Source: Piezodorus guildinii
Taxonomy: Eukaryota; Arthropoda; Insecta; Hemiptera; Pentatomidae
NCBI GenBank assembly: GCA_023052935.1
Contig: CM041292.1
Location: forward strand, 136,724,951-136,788,950
Length of the DNA: 64,000 bases
Direction: 5' to 3'
Shown here: piece after piece, positions 45,170 through 57,051 of the stretch
Layout of the letters: each line of letters starts with the position of its first letter
Numbering within the stretch: the first letter of the stretch is position 1
Made by a program: the position numbers and the translations under genes
The notes under the pieces: model-generated
The model's input: only the letters and a program-made list of their open reading frames with translations
Database searches by the model: none
What the model was told of the DNA's origin: nothing

Positions 45170-45900
45170 CGAAAGGTTTTTTGAGCTGTATCTTTTATCG
45201 GTCATGCGTATTTCAACTCGCATTTACTTTTAATGTTTTTTATTGATATAGGGATTAATTATTTTGCTTTCGGGTGTTTATGATTACGTTTTTCGAGCTG
45301 TATTTTTTTCGCTCGCGCTTATTTTAACTAAAATTTACTTTGTATGTGTTTTATTGATATAGGGATTAATTAATGTGCTTTCGGGTGGTTATGATTACGT
45401 TTTTCAAGCTGTATTTTTTATCGCTCATGCGTATTTCAACTCGCATTTACTTTTAATGTTTTTTATTGATATAGGGATTAATTATTTTGCTTTCGGGTGG
45501 TTATGATTACGTTTTTCGAGCTGTATGTTTTATTGCTCATGCGTATTTCAACTTCTATTTACTTGGAATATACATCGTTTAGGTTTTTTTTTTTTTTTTT
45601 ATTATTATTATTATTTTATAAAAGGATTAGTTATAGTTCCTTTTCTAGCGTCCTGAGTAATTTTTTTCAACTAAATCTTTTTAAAGGATCCGCTTGATAA
45701 CTCGGTCTTACGATTATTTGATAATTTAATTGAGGAATCGTTTATTCTATTTTCGGGTGTTCTGATAACATTATTTGAACCAAATTTGTTATCGCTTTTA
45801 CTCATTTTAAGTTACTGTTTCTATTTCATAAATATTCGATAGAGGGATCGTTTATAGTGTTTTCAGGAATACTAATAGAGTTTATGACATTTATTTATAG
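45170..45900 (-). repeat. Left inner 110-bp monomer array
   Basis: Units contain GGTTATGATTACGTTTTTCGAGCTGTA and TATAGGGATTAATTA, inverted relative to the right array. Three or four units are good and the ones toward the spacer decay. Confidence 0.8.
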
Positions 45901-46159
45901 CTAGTGCACATTTTAACTTAAATGAAAAGTGATCTAGAAGAATGCGCAATCGCGATGTAACGTCCAAATCAAAAATGTAATCAGATCCTGCAAAAAAACA
46001 AAAAAATAATTTTTACATCATATTATAACATAATACCTACGGTTTGTAGAAATTCCCAAGCGCATAAAAGAATAAAGTTCAAAACACGTTATGAGAATCC
46101 CCTAAAACAAAAACAAAGAGAGACCACTGCAAATGCAAGTTAAAATGAGAGCAAGCGAC

Positions 46160-47690
46160 AATAAAAACAGCTCAAAAAACGTAATCACAAGACCCGAAAA
46201 GATAATTACAAACGTCTATAACAATTAAAAATATCAAAAGTAAATCCGAATTGAAATACGCATAAGCGATAAAAGATACAGCTCAAAAACGTAATCATAA
46301 CCACCCAAAAGCACATTAATTAATCCCTATATCAATAAAACACATAAAAAGTAAATTTTAGTTAAAATAAGCGCGAGCGAAAAAAAATACAGCTCGAAAA
46401 ACGTAATCATAACCACCCGAAAGCAAAATAATTAATCCCTATATCAATAAAAAACATTAAAAGTAAATGCGAGTTGAAATACGCATGAGCGATAAAAAAT
46501 ACAGCTTGAAAAACGTAATCATAACCACCCGAAATCACATTAATTAATCCCTATATCAATAAAACATATACAAAGTAAATTTTAGTTAAAATAAGCGCGA
46601 GCGAAAAAAATACAGCTCGAAAAACGTAATCATAACCACCCGAAAGCAAAATAATTAATCCCTATATCAATAAAAAACATTAAAAGTAAATGCGAGTTGA
46701 AATACGCATGAGCGATAAAAAATACAGCTTGAAAAACGTAATCATAACCACCCGAAAGCACATTAATTAATCCCTATATCAATAAAACATATACAAAGTA
46801 AATTTTAGTTAAAATAAGCGCGAGCGAAAAAAATACAGCTCGAAAAACGTAATCATAACCACCCGAAAGCAAAATAATTAATCCCTATATCAATAAAAAA
46901 CATTAAAAGTAAATGCGAGTTGAAATACGCATGAGCGATAAAAAATACAGCTCAAAAAACGTAATCATAACCACCCGAAAGCAAAAAAGTAAAGTTGAAA
47001 TACGCATGAGCGATAAAAAATACAGCTCGAAAAACGTAATCATAACCACCCGAAAGCACATTAATTAATCCCTATATCAATAAAACACATAAAAAGTAAA
47101 TTTTAGTTAAAATAAGCGCGAGCGAAAAAAATACAGCTCGAAAAACGTAATCATAACCACCCGAAAGCAAAATAATTAACCCCTATATCAATAAAAAACA
47201 TTAAAAGTAAATGCGAGTTGAAATACGCATGACCGATAAAAGATACAGCTCAAAAAACCTAATCATAACCACCCGAAAGCAAAAAAGTAAAGTTGAAATA
47301 CGCATGAGCGATAAAAAATACAGCTCGAAAAACGTAATCATAACCACCCGAAAGCACATTAATTAATCCCTATATCAATAAAACACATAAAAAGTAAATT
47401 TTAGTTAAAATAAGCGCGAGCGAAAAAAATACAGCTCGAAAAACGTAATCATAACCACCCGAAAGCAAAATAATTAACCCCTATATCAACAACAAACATT
47501 AAAAGTAAATGCGAGTTGAAATACGCATGACCGATAAAAGATACAGCTCAAAAAACCTAATCATAACCACCCGAAAGCACATTAATTAATCCCTATATCA
47601 ATAAAAAACATTAAAATTTAATGCGAGTTAAAATGCACGCGAGCGATAAAAAATACAGCTCGAAAAATTTAATTATAATACCCGAAAACA
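46160..47690 (+). repeat. Right inner 110-bp monomer array with two-type alternation
   Basis: About 13 units marked by CGTAATCATAACCACCCGAAA. Two forms alternate: one with GCGAGTTGAAATACGCATGAGCG and one with TTTAGTTAAAATAAGCGCGAGCG, giving a dimer near 222 bp. Two shortened 76-bp units occur (46959-47035 and 47258-47333). Confidence 0.85.
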
Positions 47691-47947
47691 CATTAATTAT
47701 TCCAAAAAACTACCCCTCTTCTCTAAAAAATCAAAATCAACAACTATCATAAAACTAAATAGACGATAATTAATTTTTTTAAATATTAGCTAGTAAAAAA
47801 ACAGAACTTGATATCAAATATCTAACAGACCCAAAAAAAATATCAATTATTATATGCCAAAATTATTAAAAAAGTCATAATGTTAATTAAACTAATTATT
47901 TTTCAATAAATAAATAAATAAAACGGAATATTTAAGGCTAGAAGTGA

Positions 47948-48120
47948 AGAAAAAGGTGACATTTGACTTGGAAAAGGTAACATTTGAAATGGAAAAGGTG
48001 ACATTTGACTTGGAAAAGGTGACATTTGAAATGGAAAGGGTTACATTTGACTTGGAAAAGGTTACATTTGAAATGGAAAAAGTTACATTTGACTTGGAAA
48101 AGGTTACAATTGACTTGGAA
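47948..48120 (+). repeat. Right outer 21-bp repeat array, open in both directions
   Basis: Eight 21-bp units alternate ACATTTGACTTGGAA and ACATTTGAAATGGAA. Because 21 is a multiple of three the array is open in sense (KVTFDLE and KVTFEME heptads) and antisense (SKSNVTF and SISNVTF). The reading frames extend little beyond the array, so I treat it as repeat DNA, not a gene. Confidence 0.85.
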
Positions 48121-48129
48121 ATGCTATAT

Positions 48130-49122
48130 TTGTGAAGATGATAAAACAATATAAATAATAAATAAAAAATAATAGAAAACTAAATTTAAACTTTTTATTG
48201 ATGGCATAACTGATATTAGACTATAGCCTAAAACATTTAAAAAACAGTCTGAATTCCTTTTCTACATAAAATGACTAAAGCTAGATAATAAAAAATTTTC
48301 AACAGTCTTGAAAATTGGTGAAAGAGTATTAATTAAAAGTAATTAATAAAGAATATTAATCAACGTTGAATAAATAGTGTTAAAACAATAAAAAGTGAAT
48401 GGAAGTATCAAATGCTTAATTAAATATACTAACAAGAATAGAACTTCCTCAAGTTCAAAAATGGAAAGAAACTAATTTATTAGGTATGACTTATACGTCA
48501 AAAGTACCACCGACAAAATTATATTAAACATTTCAGATTTTATTTTGTTAGGAGAACATTTGTGGAAGAAATTTCTAGCAGAAGCGGAAAATAAATTGAC
48601 AGTATTAAACTGAATAACTTAATATTCAAGATCAGGCAAAACCGGTAGCCAGGCACAAGGGTGGGGGAGAAGCAAAACTTTTACTTGTGACCTCTCATCC
48701 GTCAAAAGGTAATTCTCTTTTACTTCAGATTAACTAATTATGATGAATAGCTTTCATTAGTATCATTTTCATGGATATTTCAAACCTAGAAAACTAAATT
48801 ATTTTATAATTTTATAGACACACCTCTAGTTCACTGATTTAAGTTTCTGCATCATTGATCTAAACGACTCCGGTTTTGTTCCTGAAGGCTAATGGTATTT
48901 CGAATAATGATTATTTATTCATGTACTCAAACTATTTAAGCCCTCTGGGTCTTACATCCAACTTTAATGTACTTAACTAAGAGCCGCTCATATCTTTTAT
49001 ATCTCTGTTTCCAATAATAATGATGTATTTAGTAACTGTAGGTAATATACTTAAAATACTTTTTTCTTCTTTAAATTAATTTTAAAAGTTTTAAATAAAC
49101 TTAAAGTTAATAAATAAAAAGG
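48130..49122. other. AT-rich non-coding DNA
   Basis: Nothing assigned. A 40-codon open stretch at about 48485-48610 has no known motif. Confidence 0.35.
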
Positions 49123-49397
49123 GTTACCTGTAGTGTTGTGGCTAGCAAAACAGTACTCTAAGCCCAAGGTAGCGGGTTCAAACCCGTCAGATGGCCCTTG
49201 AATATTTTAAAGAGATTTCAGAAGGTAAAATAGTGGTCTCAAGTTTGTGCGTTATAAGGGGCCCGTTAAAGATCCATATCCTAATTAAATCTAGATAGGC
49301 AAAATGTAGGTCTCACAGTTGCATAGAAAAGGTAGCATCGACCGATAGTACCGTAAAGTGGCGTAAAATGAATAAATCAACAAACATAAAATAAAAT
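49123..49397 (+). mobile_element. tRNA-derived SINE, family A, copy 3
   Basis: The head is TACCTGTAGTGTTGTGGCTA, GCAAAACAG, then GCGGGTTCAAACCCG (B box near 49174-49185). The body has GATAGGCAAAATGTAGG and GGTAGCATCGACCGA, and the 3' end GTAAAATGAATAAATCAACA. This is the longest plus-strand copy of the family. Confidence 0.82.
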
Positions 49398-50377
49398 ATT
49401 GTCGCTTAAAAAATATAACATAAAAATTAGTATCTATCGTACAATCACTTGTGTTCATAAGCTTTTAAAAAATACATTACCTTTGACGACTATTTGCTTT
49501 CCTATAACTTTATTACAGTATACTATATATTGACTTATTTTCGGCCAAAATATTTAGTAGAAACATTCTTCTACATTTAGTTATTATCAAGTATTTCAAT
49601 TTCAATAAAACTTCCATGCTATTAGAAAAAAGCAATACGCAATTAGAGTATTTTCGGATGTTGCCGAGGAGTTTGATTAAGTCTGGCACGAGTGGCTTCT
49701 CTTTAAAATCTATAACATACTACCTTACACGTACGTATTAACTTTTTTTCCCTTCGATAGGGTTTTCTATTTATATACTAACGTTACATGCAGTATATGT
49801 TGAAAATATATATTTAAAAAACTTATTATGGTAATAGTTGATAAATAGTTAACTTAATGAAATATAAATCATTAACATACGTGAAAGACATCCCTAAAAA
49901 AAATATCAAAACGTTTAAAAGCATGCGAATTTAAATTCACACTAAAATCCGCAATTCCCATCCCTAATAACATTTAAGAAAAACCAAAAGACAAAATTTG
50001 TGCTCTAAATAAGCGTAACTTCATTCACAGAATTTGATAAATCTCACATGTTACCTCTAGAGACGTCAAAACCCGAATATATTTCTATACAAATAATCCT
50101 AAACCGAAACTAGTACAGCATTGTTGGAGCCCTACAAGTCCACACAATATGAAATATATTTTGAAAATTTGGATATCTTGCACATATCAAAACCATATAA
50201 ATCCTGGAAAAAATTGATATAGCCAATTACGAAAATACTCTCATGAACACAAAATGGGAACCAGCCAACATATCCAAACCATATTCAGAAATAATTAAGC
50301 ACATAATATAAAAGTGTAGAATATATGTCTGTGTATGTATAGTTGTTTTTGCGAGCGTGTGTGTGTGAATTTAATTA
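49398..50377. other. AT-rich non-coding DNA
   Basis: Nothing assigned. Confidence 0.4.
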
Positions 50378-50385
50378 AAAAAACT

Positions 50386-50491
50386 ATGAGCCTACCCCAA
50401 CTCCAGCCTATAACAGTTCAGGAGGAGAAAATTATATTCCTTAATAAGTTTAAAGTACCTTGGCAAACAGACTTTGTAGGGTCTACCCATT
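50386..50491 (+). other. Possible host first coding exon
   Basis: An ATG at 50386 opens a frame beginning MSLPQLQPITVQEEK and containing KVPWQTDFVGSTHL. It ends at CATTTAG followed by GTGAGA, a strong splice donor. Codon content looks protein-like, but the exon is short and the family is not recognised. A T-rich intron would follow. Confidence 0.25.
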
Positions 50492-51736
50492 TAGGTGAGA
50501 ACTGTTTTATATATTTTATTTTTACTTTCTACTTTCCATAAAATTGCCGATAAAATATTGTAAACAAAAACTGCCTTGTCGTATATTGGATTACGTTAAC
50601 TATATTAAAAAGAATTTTAACTGATTTATTATTAATAATTTTTAAAATTCAAATTCAACATCAGTTTTGGACAGTTTCTAATAAAATGAAAATAAATAAA
50701 AAGATAAAAATTATCAACATATTGTGTGATCCCTTTTAAAGAAATAACTAATAAATAACTAAAAGTTTGTTTTAAAATTGTTGATTTTTTTTTTTTAAGT
50801 ATTTTAAAAAAATTAAAAACAAAAATGCTACAGATGAATATGTCACAATGACGCCAAAAACTACAAATACACCTCTATAAAGCCATATATAAGTATGGAC
50901 AGCATTTCGAGTAATTTACCTAAGATATAGTAGTCTAGAAGTCTATTTGTAACAACGAAAAAAAAAAAATGAAAATAAGTAAGCTGACCAAGACGACGAT
51001 AATGCAAATTTAACAGTACCTGTTTTGATAAATATTTTGAACGAATGTTCCAGTAGCTTCCTGTTTAAATATTATTATTAATCAAAACCATGTTTTTTTT
51101 TTTCAGATCGTGTTCACCTAACATCCAACGAGAAAATTCAATGAGCAATTTAATGTAGAAACCAATAATTTCCATACTAATTAGCTCAACAAATTTAATG
51201 AATATGCAAACCTTAATTACACTAGCTACTGTTTGAGCTAATAGCTATTTCATGCATGTTCGATTACTGCTGAATAAACATAAGCACATGATAATCATGT
51301 AATAATCATAAAATAAATCATGAAAGATCCTAATGACACAGAAAAGTAGTGCTTGTTCCTCTGTTATTGTGCATTTTAATCTGTGCTTTTGACATGGGTC
51401 GTTTCATAAATTATACTATTATTAGCGATCAACATTACTAGGGTGTATGTGGGTAACTTCTGTTCCCTTATATATTCTTTTTATTATTAAAAAATGCGTT
51501 ATCCGGAGGGTATAGGCGCTAAATTTAGTCGGTTATGTGATTTTTTTTTTGTGTTCGATTTTTATCTTGGCAATGAGCCCCGATTATATTTCTACTGCAA
51601 TATTCTTCAGTTGTTTTTAGCTGGACTGAGGCGTTATCTTTGAAAGTGAAATAAATTACATCATATCATAAGTTTCATAACTATAAAATAATTATGGAAA
51701 ATCGAACACAAATAAAAAATCACTATATACAAAACA
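50492..51736. other. AT-rich non-coding DNA
   Basis: Nothing assigned in this interval. Confidence 0.4.
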
Positions 51737-51877
51737 TTTTTTTTTTTTTTTTTATTTATTTATTTAAAGAAATTTACAACTGTATTAAATAAATACAACA
51801 AGTAAATAGGCTTTATATATGATTAGTACACATGATAGTCCTGAGAAGAAACTACCCATTGGTAGCACTCCAATGTC

Positions 51878-54574
51878 TTATGTTAGAAGGTCTCTTGGCC
51901 ATCTTCTTTTAAGGCGCCTCGGTGGGTTGTCGGGAATAGATATGGAGGAGAGGTCACGGATAAGCGGGTTTGAGTGGGCAGGGAGTTTGGAATGAAAAGA
52001 GGTATATCTGTAACGGGCCAAGTCTTCAACTAATGGGATATTTAGGTCTTTATGGATGATTTTATTAGTAACGAAGTAAGGAGCATTGAGGATTTTACGA
52101 AGGATTTTGGACTGCAAGGATTGGATGCGAGAGGAATTCGATGGTTTAGTAGACCCCCATAGCTCAATGCCATAGGTCCAAATAGGCCTGATAATTGTGA
52201 TATAAATGAGTTTTTTGTAGTAAGTAGGAAGTTTTGAGCGTTTGTCAAGTAAGTGTTGTAGTAATCTGTATCTACGAGCAGTTTCCTGTCGTTTCAGTCT
52301 AGTATGAGGATTCCATGTTAGGCGTTTGTCGAGGTGGAGTCCTAAGTACCGAATCTGTTCAACAGGAGTAAGTAGGATATTGTTAAAGGATACGGTGGGG
52401 CAGGAAGTCATTGGCTTACGACGTAGAGTGAAGGTGATTTGATGGGATTTATTAGGATTTATTTTGATTCTCCAGTTTTGACACCATTCTTCAATGGCTG
52501 ATAGATGGTTCTGTAGGATTTGTGATGCAGTAACAGGATCATTATTCACAGATAACACACATGTGTCATCGGCGTAGGAAGTAAGGATAGTGCTAGGATG
52601 GGATGGAATATCAGCTGTATACACCGTGTAAAGGATCGGACCCAGGATACTACCTTGCGGTACACCGGCTGATTGAGTGAATATGGATGAGTAACAAAGG
52701 TTATGGTTAACTTTGAAGGTTCTATCAGAGAGATAGGAACGAATTAATAGGAAGTACGCTGGAGAGAGGAATTGACGGAGCTTGTATAGCAGACCCGGAT
52801 GCCAAACTCGATCAAAAGCCTGTTCCACGTCGAGAAAGGCTCCAGTGCAATACTTTCCGCGCTCCAATGTGGAAGATATGACATCCACCACACGGTGACA
52901 CTGTTGTATAGTGGAATGGGATGTCCGAAATCCAAACTGGTGGTCAGGAATCACGTGGTTGGATTCGAGGATTGGGTATAAACGTTTGAGGAGAAGTTTT
53001 TCGAGAATTTTGCCCAGAATGGGCAAGAGGGAGATAGGACGGTAAGAGGATGGATATTCAAGAGGCTTTTTTGGTTTAGGTATCATTATGATAATGGACA
53101 GTTTCCAGTGGTCTGGAAAATAGGTAGAACGGAGAGTAGCATTATATATATAGGTGAGGAATAATATGGCTTTTCTGGGAGCTGTTTTAGGATGTGGGAT
53201 GTAATGAGATCATGGCCAGGAGCTTTTTTGGAAGGTAAATTTTGAATTATGTTGATGACTTCTGATGGATGAAAGGCCTTAGGAGGAAGGGTCATTTGGA
53301 GAGGAACAGTGAGTTCTGCTTCAACACGGTCGATATGGATTGTATTAAGGATGTCAGGGTGTGGGACAAACGTTTTGGAAAGGTGTTCTCCGAACAGCTG
53401 AGATTTTTCATCATCGGATCTTGTCCAGGATTTTGAGTCGGTGAGGAGTGGATGATTAAATGTTTTGTATTTCAGTAGTTTTGCGGTTGTTATCCATAAT
53501 GATTTGTCTGTTGTACTTAAGTTTTCTGTGAAGTTTTGAAAGTTTTGAATTTTGAGTTTTCTTATTTCTGTCTTGAGTTTGTTCGTCAGTTTATTGTAAA
53601 TGGTTTTATCCGAAGGGTATCGTGTTCGATGCCACTTCGCTCTTTGCTCGGCGTTTTTCAGTTAGTAATAGTCGAATATAATATGGCAGGTTGGTTTCTT
53701 GTGCCTTCCTGTTTGTATATTGTAATGTGTTGGTCTGTATGGCAGTTTCTATTGATTTGTTAAGTTCTTCAATGGCAGAGTCTATGTCTTGTTTAGTTTT
53801 TAACAAAATTTTCAAGTCCAGATTGTTCTCTAAGTCATATCGAAAATTGTCCCAGTTGACTTGTCCTTTAATTAGGGAATGTAAAGGAGGCTTATGAATA
53901 GGATTGGAATGCAGTTGAAGCAGAACCGGGCTATGATCAGAGGAGAGGTCATCTAAGGATTTGATTGTAGATTGGGTGGAGGAGATTTGGGAAGTAATGA
54001 AAATATCAAGGATGTCAGGACGTTTTTTATGAGATGTAGGCCAGTACGTAGGGTTCTGGGGTGACAAAATGGAATAACTATTGGAGGTTGTGACTCTGGA
54101 AAGGATCCTGCCACGAGTATTGGACGTTCGGCATCCCCACCGTTGGTCTTTGGCGTTGTAATCTCCTCCAGCAATGAAGCGCGGACCAAGAGATCGGAAT
54201 AAGGATTCAAGGTGGTGAATGGAGAGTGAATTACCGGGAGGGCAGTATACAGCTGAGATAGTCATATTAAATGGGTGGGAAGATAAGGTAATAGAGGTTG
54301 ATTGAATGGTGTCAGATGGAGAAGAAGGAAGCATGGAATGAGGAATGGATTTATGGATGAGGATACATGAGCCAGCGTGAGATGTGTTGTCTGGGTGATC
54401 TGATCGGTATGTGATGTAGTCACGTATGTAAAAGTGCGAGCGTGTAGTGAAATGGGTTTCAGTCACAAGTGCAATGTCTATGGTATTGTCGTGTAGGAAT
54501 ATGTCCAGTTCGTCACGGTGATTTAGTAAACCATTTGCATTCCACAAAAGAATGGCTAGGAAGTTTTTATTCAT
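51878..54574 (-). pseudogene. Jockey ORF2: endonuclease and reverse transcriptase
   Basis: ORF2 nicks the target and copies the RNA there. The endonuclease (54574 to about 53650) shows WNANGL, the catalytic Glu in TETHF, GGDYNAKDQRWG and SDHSPVLL, all expected for the AP-endonuclease family. Near 53635 a one-base indel shifts the frame; the conserved WHRTRYPSDKTIYN block follows in the new frame. A second indel near 53185 returns to the original frame, and the RT is then open to the end with RPISLLPILGK, FGFRTSHSTI, GAFLDVEQAFDRVW, GVPQGSILGP, YADDT and GIELWGSTKP. No RNase H is present, as usual in Jockey. Apart from the two shifts no stop is seen, so the copy is fairly young. Confidence 0.92.
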
Positions 54575-55137
54575 TGCGGGATATGGAAAGGAACTTCAGA
54601 TAGGAGTCTGGTAAGGAGTGTGATGAGAGGTCTTATGGTATTTTGAAGATCCAAAAGGAAGGATGACAGGATTGATGTAATGTCGGATGTATTTTGTGAA
54701 GGATACGAATAGACGGAAGCTTGGTTGACTGAAGGATTATAGTGTCTAGGTAAAGATTGGGTACTCCGTCGAGGTTGTTGAGGAGGTTCCATGTTTGACG
54801 GAGCTGTTGCTGTTGGTATTGCTTGAGGAGTAGGCTGCAAAGGAGAGGAAAGTTTAGGACTGATCTGGGGTGGTAACTTGACCCTTAAGACGGTTTTGGT
54901 AGGTAAATCGTTTTTAGGAGTATTTTGGAGGGGTTGGGACGTCTGAGGCTGTAGACGGGAAATCTGAGGTTGGTGATAGGATGGTTGAAGCTGGGGATGG
55001 TTATAGGATAGTTGAGGCTGAAGAGGATGGGCTGGTTTAGGCTGAAGAGGATGGGCTGGTTTAGGCTGAAGAGGATGGGCTGGTTGAGGCAGAAAATGGG
55101 TGTTAGAGGAAGCTTCTGGTTCCTGTTGATTGTCCAT
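54571..55137 (-). CDS. Jockey ORF1, short proline/glutamine-rich protein
   Basis: A 188-residue protein directly before ORF2; its stop TGA overlaps the ORF2 start as ATGA, an arrangement suited to termination-reinitiation. Residues 18-45 are three copies of the octapeptide HPLQPKPA or close variants, followed by a Q/P/H-rich region. There are no CCHC zinc knuckles, which typical Jockey ORF1 proteins carry, and the length is well below the several hundred residues usual for the clade. A TAA lies seven codons upstream of the ATG, so the ORF does not continue upstream. It is either a reduced ORF1 or what is left after an internal loss. An RNA-chaperone role would be inference. Confidence 0.7.
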   Translation of the reverse strand: MDNQQEPEASSNTHFLPQPAHPLQPKPAHPLQPKPAHPLQPQLSYNHPQLQPSYHQPQISRLQPQTSQPLQNTPKNDLPTKTVLRVKLPPQISPKLSSPLQPTPQAIPTATAPSNMEPPQQPRRSTQSLPRHYNPSVNQASVYSYPSQNTSDITSILSSFLLDLQNTIRPLITLLTRLLSEVPFHIPQ

Positions 55138-55640
55138 CTCTTTCCTAAAAAATTTTTAAATTAAAATTATTATTTTAAACATCTGTATAAATTTAACTAC
55201 TTTATCCTCCGGACAATTTTCTATTTAAAAAGAAAAGAAAAAAGGGAGAATACATAATCGAACAGAAGTTTTCGATACCCTAGTAATGTTGATCTGTAAT
55301 AATGGTATAAATTTAGGAAACGACTCATGTCAAAAGTTATTGATTTTCGAAAAAATTGTATACCACCTTCTTCATTATTTAGGTAATCAGTTGTGCGGGG
55401 CAAAAATATAAAGTATACCCTTATCTTATTTCGGTTTTATTTGATATCTACAAAATTACAATAATCACAAACATTTTCCCTACACGTGTTTTCAGCTGCA
55501 AAGTTGTCATAAAAGAGGTGCAACGATAGAAGTATTTTATCTTTGTTCAGAAAAGATATAGAGTAACTGGTGAAAAATTAAGAAAAGAAAATTTTTTGAG
55601 CTACAAGATCTGATTGATTTCGAATAGATTGACTGCTATA
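55138..55640. other. Flank upstream of the Jockey element
   Basis: Possible 5' UTR near 55138-55200, then unassigned AT-rich DNA. Confidence 0.35.
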
Positions 55641-55649
55641 TGTTTTAGT

Positions 55650-55695
55650 TTTAGCACCGATGAAGACTAAAATTCAGACCGAAACATCGACACAT
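55650..55695 (+). ncRNA. Degenerate hammerhead-like motif
   Basis: CCGATGA (55657-55663), AGACT, loop, AGACC, GAAAC (55681-55685), ATCGACACATAA. The order and the downstream CGACACATAA resemble the motif at 17702-17745 (CGGCACATAA). One base of the first box is changed and helix III is mismatched. Confidence 0.35.
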
Positions 55696-56394
55696 AAATA
55701 TAATAATCTTTTCTTATTAGTGCAATTTGTTTATGACCTAACTTCCGAAGAACTTCTCCATCATAAATGCTATATAGAACTATCTATTACCAATACATTT
55801 ATTGTTTATTTATATCTATATTTAAAATATATTTATCTAGTTTTAAGTTAATTTTTGTTATGAATTAATAAGGCCTGCATTGAGATTATACTAATGTTGT
55901 CATAAAAAAATAATTAATTATAGTAATAATAATAATAATATCTTTATTCTGGGGCTATGTCCCTTAAAAATAACTATGTCGTACAGTAAATATACACTAC
56001 AGTATATACATGTCTGGCCAAGAAACCAATAAAATAGATTATACATATTTTTATTGATGCTATTTTAGTTTACAATCAGACATTATATTTAAAATTATAC
56101 GAGTGACTGTACCAGTAAATTAAAGTAAAATTAGATTATCCATTCGAATTTTTCTTCTAGCTTTTGTTGTTGGTGAGAGCATGACGTGATTGCTCTAATG
56201 GAAATCATTTATGATTATTCCACGACTAAATAATCATATTTGCTTGGATATTGATTTAGCTTTGTTATTTATCGTTGGTCAGCAGAGATGAGGACGAGTG
56301 GATGAAGAGGTGCGCTTGAAATCCCTTTTACGGTTCCTAGAACACAGCTTTGGTGGTTCCCAAAATATATACAACACAATATATATATATAATT
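55696..56394. other. AT-rich non-coding DNA
   Basis: Nothing assigned; a short AAT triplet run lies at 55922-55940. Confidence 0.4.
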
Positions 56395-57051
56395 TTAATA
56401 TTAATCAAGTAAATGTTAATAAGCCTTTGTCGGCGAGGGATCAAAAGGCGTTTAACTAAATCCATGGAACCCCCAGCGAAATCTCGGGAAACTTCCTAGA
56501 TCCCTAGGGCACTTCCCATATCAGCCCAGCCTCCCTTTGTCTGATAGCAGATCAGCATTTTTCAAAAAAGGGCATTTTTGGAAAGAAGACGGAGTGAGGT
56601 GATGAGGGTGCGTTTTAGAATCAGAGAAGACCAATCTTATTCCAGCCACGAGAATTTAAGTCCAGCAAGAGGAGTGTGGGGTTCCATCTACAAGATGAGG
56701 AGAGATCCGTCGCGGGTCAGCTGGCAGATGAAGCCTAGAAGGGGCGCCCAACACTTATTCCACCTTCGCCAGCCAGCTAAGTTTGTAAGGTATTTCTTTA
56801 TTGTAATATTGTATATCAAGGTTAACGGTAATGTCCCTCAGTATTCATTTTCATTGTGTAAATAAATTATATATGTTTAAGTTAATTTAAATGATAAAAT
56901 TTATTGAAACATGTCTAATTTGAATTTACTTTGGATGTCACCTACTTAGATCGGTAAACACGATACCTTTAGAAAGGAAATCCAATGGTTTCAATAAATA
57001 TAGTCTATTTATCGATTAAAGATATCAAGCTAGTTTTTGAAGGTATCGCTG

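Larger units (their letters stand above)
44816..48129. mobile_element. Foldback-like element with tandem-subrepeat inverted arms
   Basis: The ends ATATAGCATTTCC (44816) and GGAAATGCTATAT (48117-48129) are exact inverted repeats. Each arm has three layers in mirrored order: an outer zone of 21-bp units (6 left, 8 right), a unique 200-bp zone (CTAGCCTTAAATATTCCGTT... against its complement), and an inner zone of about 110-bp monomers (about 4-6 left, about 13 right). A 260-bp spacer at 45900-46160 is non-coding. Long arms made of internal repeats define foldback-type DNA transposons. No transposase and no target duplication are seen. Confidence 0.8.
51738..55137 (-). mobile_element. Jockey-clade non-LTR retrotransposon, nearly full length
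   Basis: A minus-strand element with a short ORF1, an ORF2 with endonuclease and RT, a 120-bp 3' UTR and an AAATAAATAAATAAA plus poly(A) tail (T run at 51739-51757 on the plus strand). ORF1 and ORF2 overlap as ATGA. Two frameshifts break ORF2. The 5' end is uncertain; a stop lies shortly upstream of the ORF1 start. Remnants of the same family occur at 5792-6300, 13955-14370 and 37740-38310. Confidence 0.92.

Noticed and set aside
44816..48129. CRISPR array or bacterial repeat
   Set aside because: Repeats are directly adjacent without unique spacers, arms are inverted, and the context is eukaryotic retroelements.
47944..48135. Small protein of KVTF(D/E)(L/M)E heptads
   Set aside because: It is a direct translation of the 21-bp repeat array, ends with the array, and the mirrored array is equally open on the other strand.
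53536..53897. Plus-strand proteins opposite the Jockey element
   Set aside because: Antisense shadows of the endonuclease and linker region.
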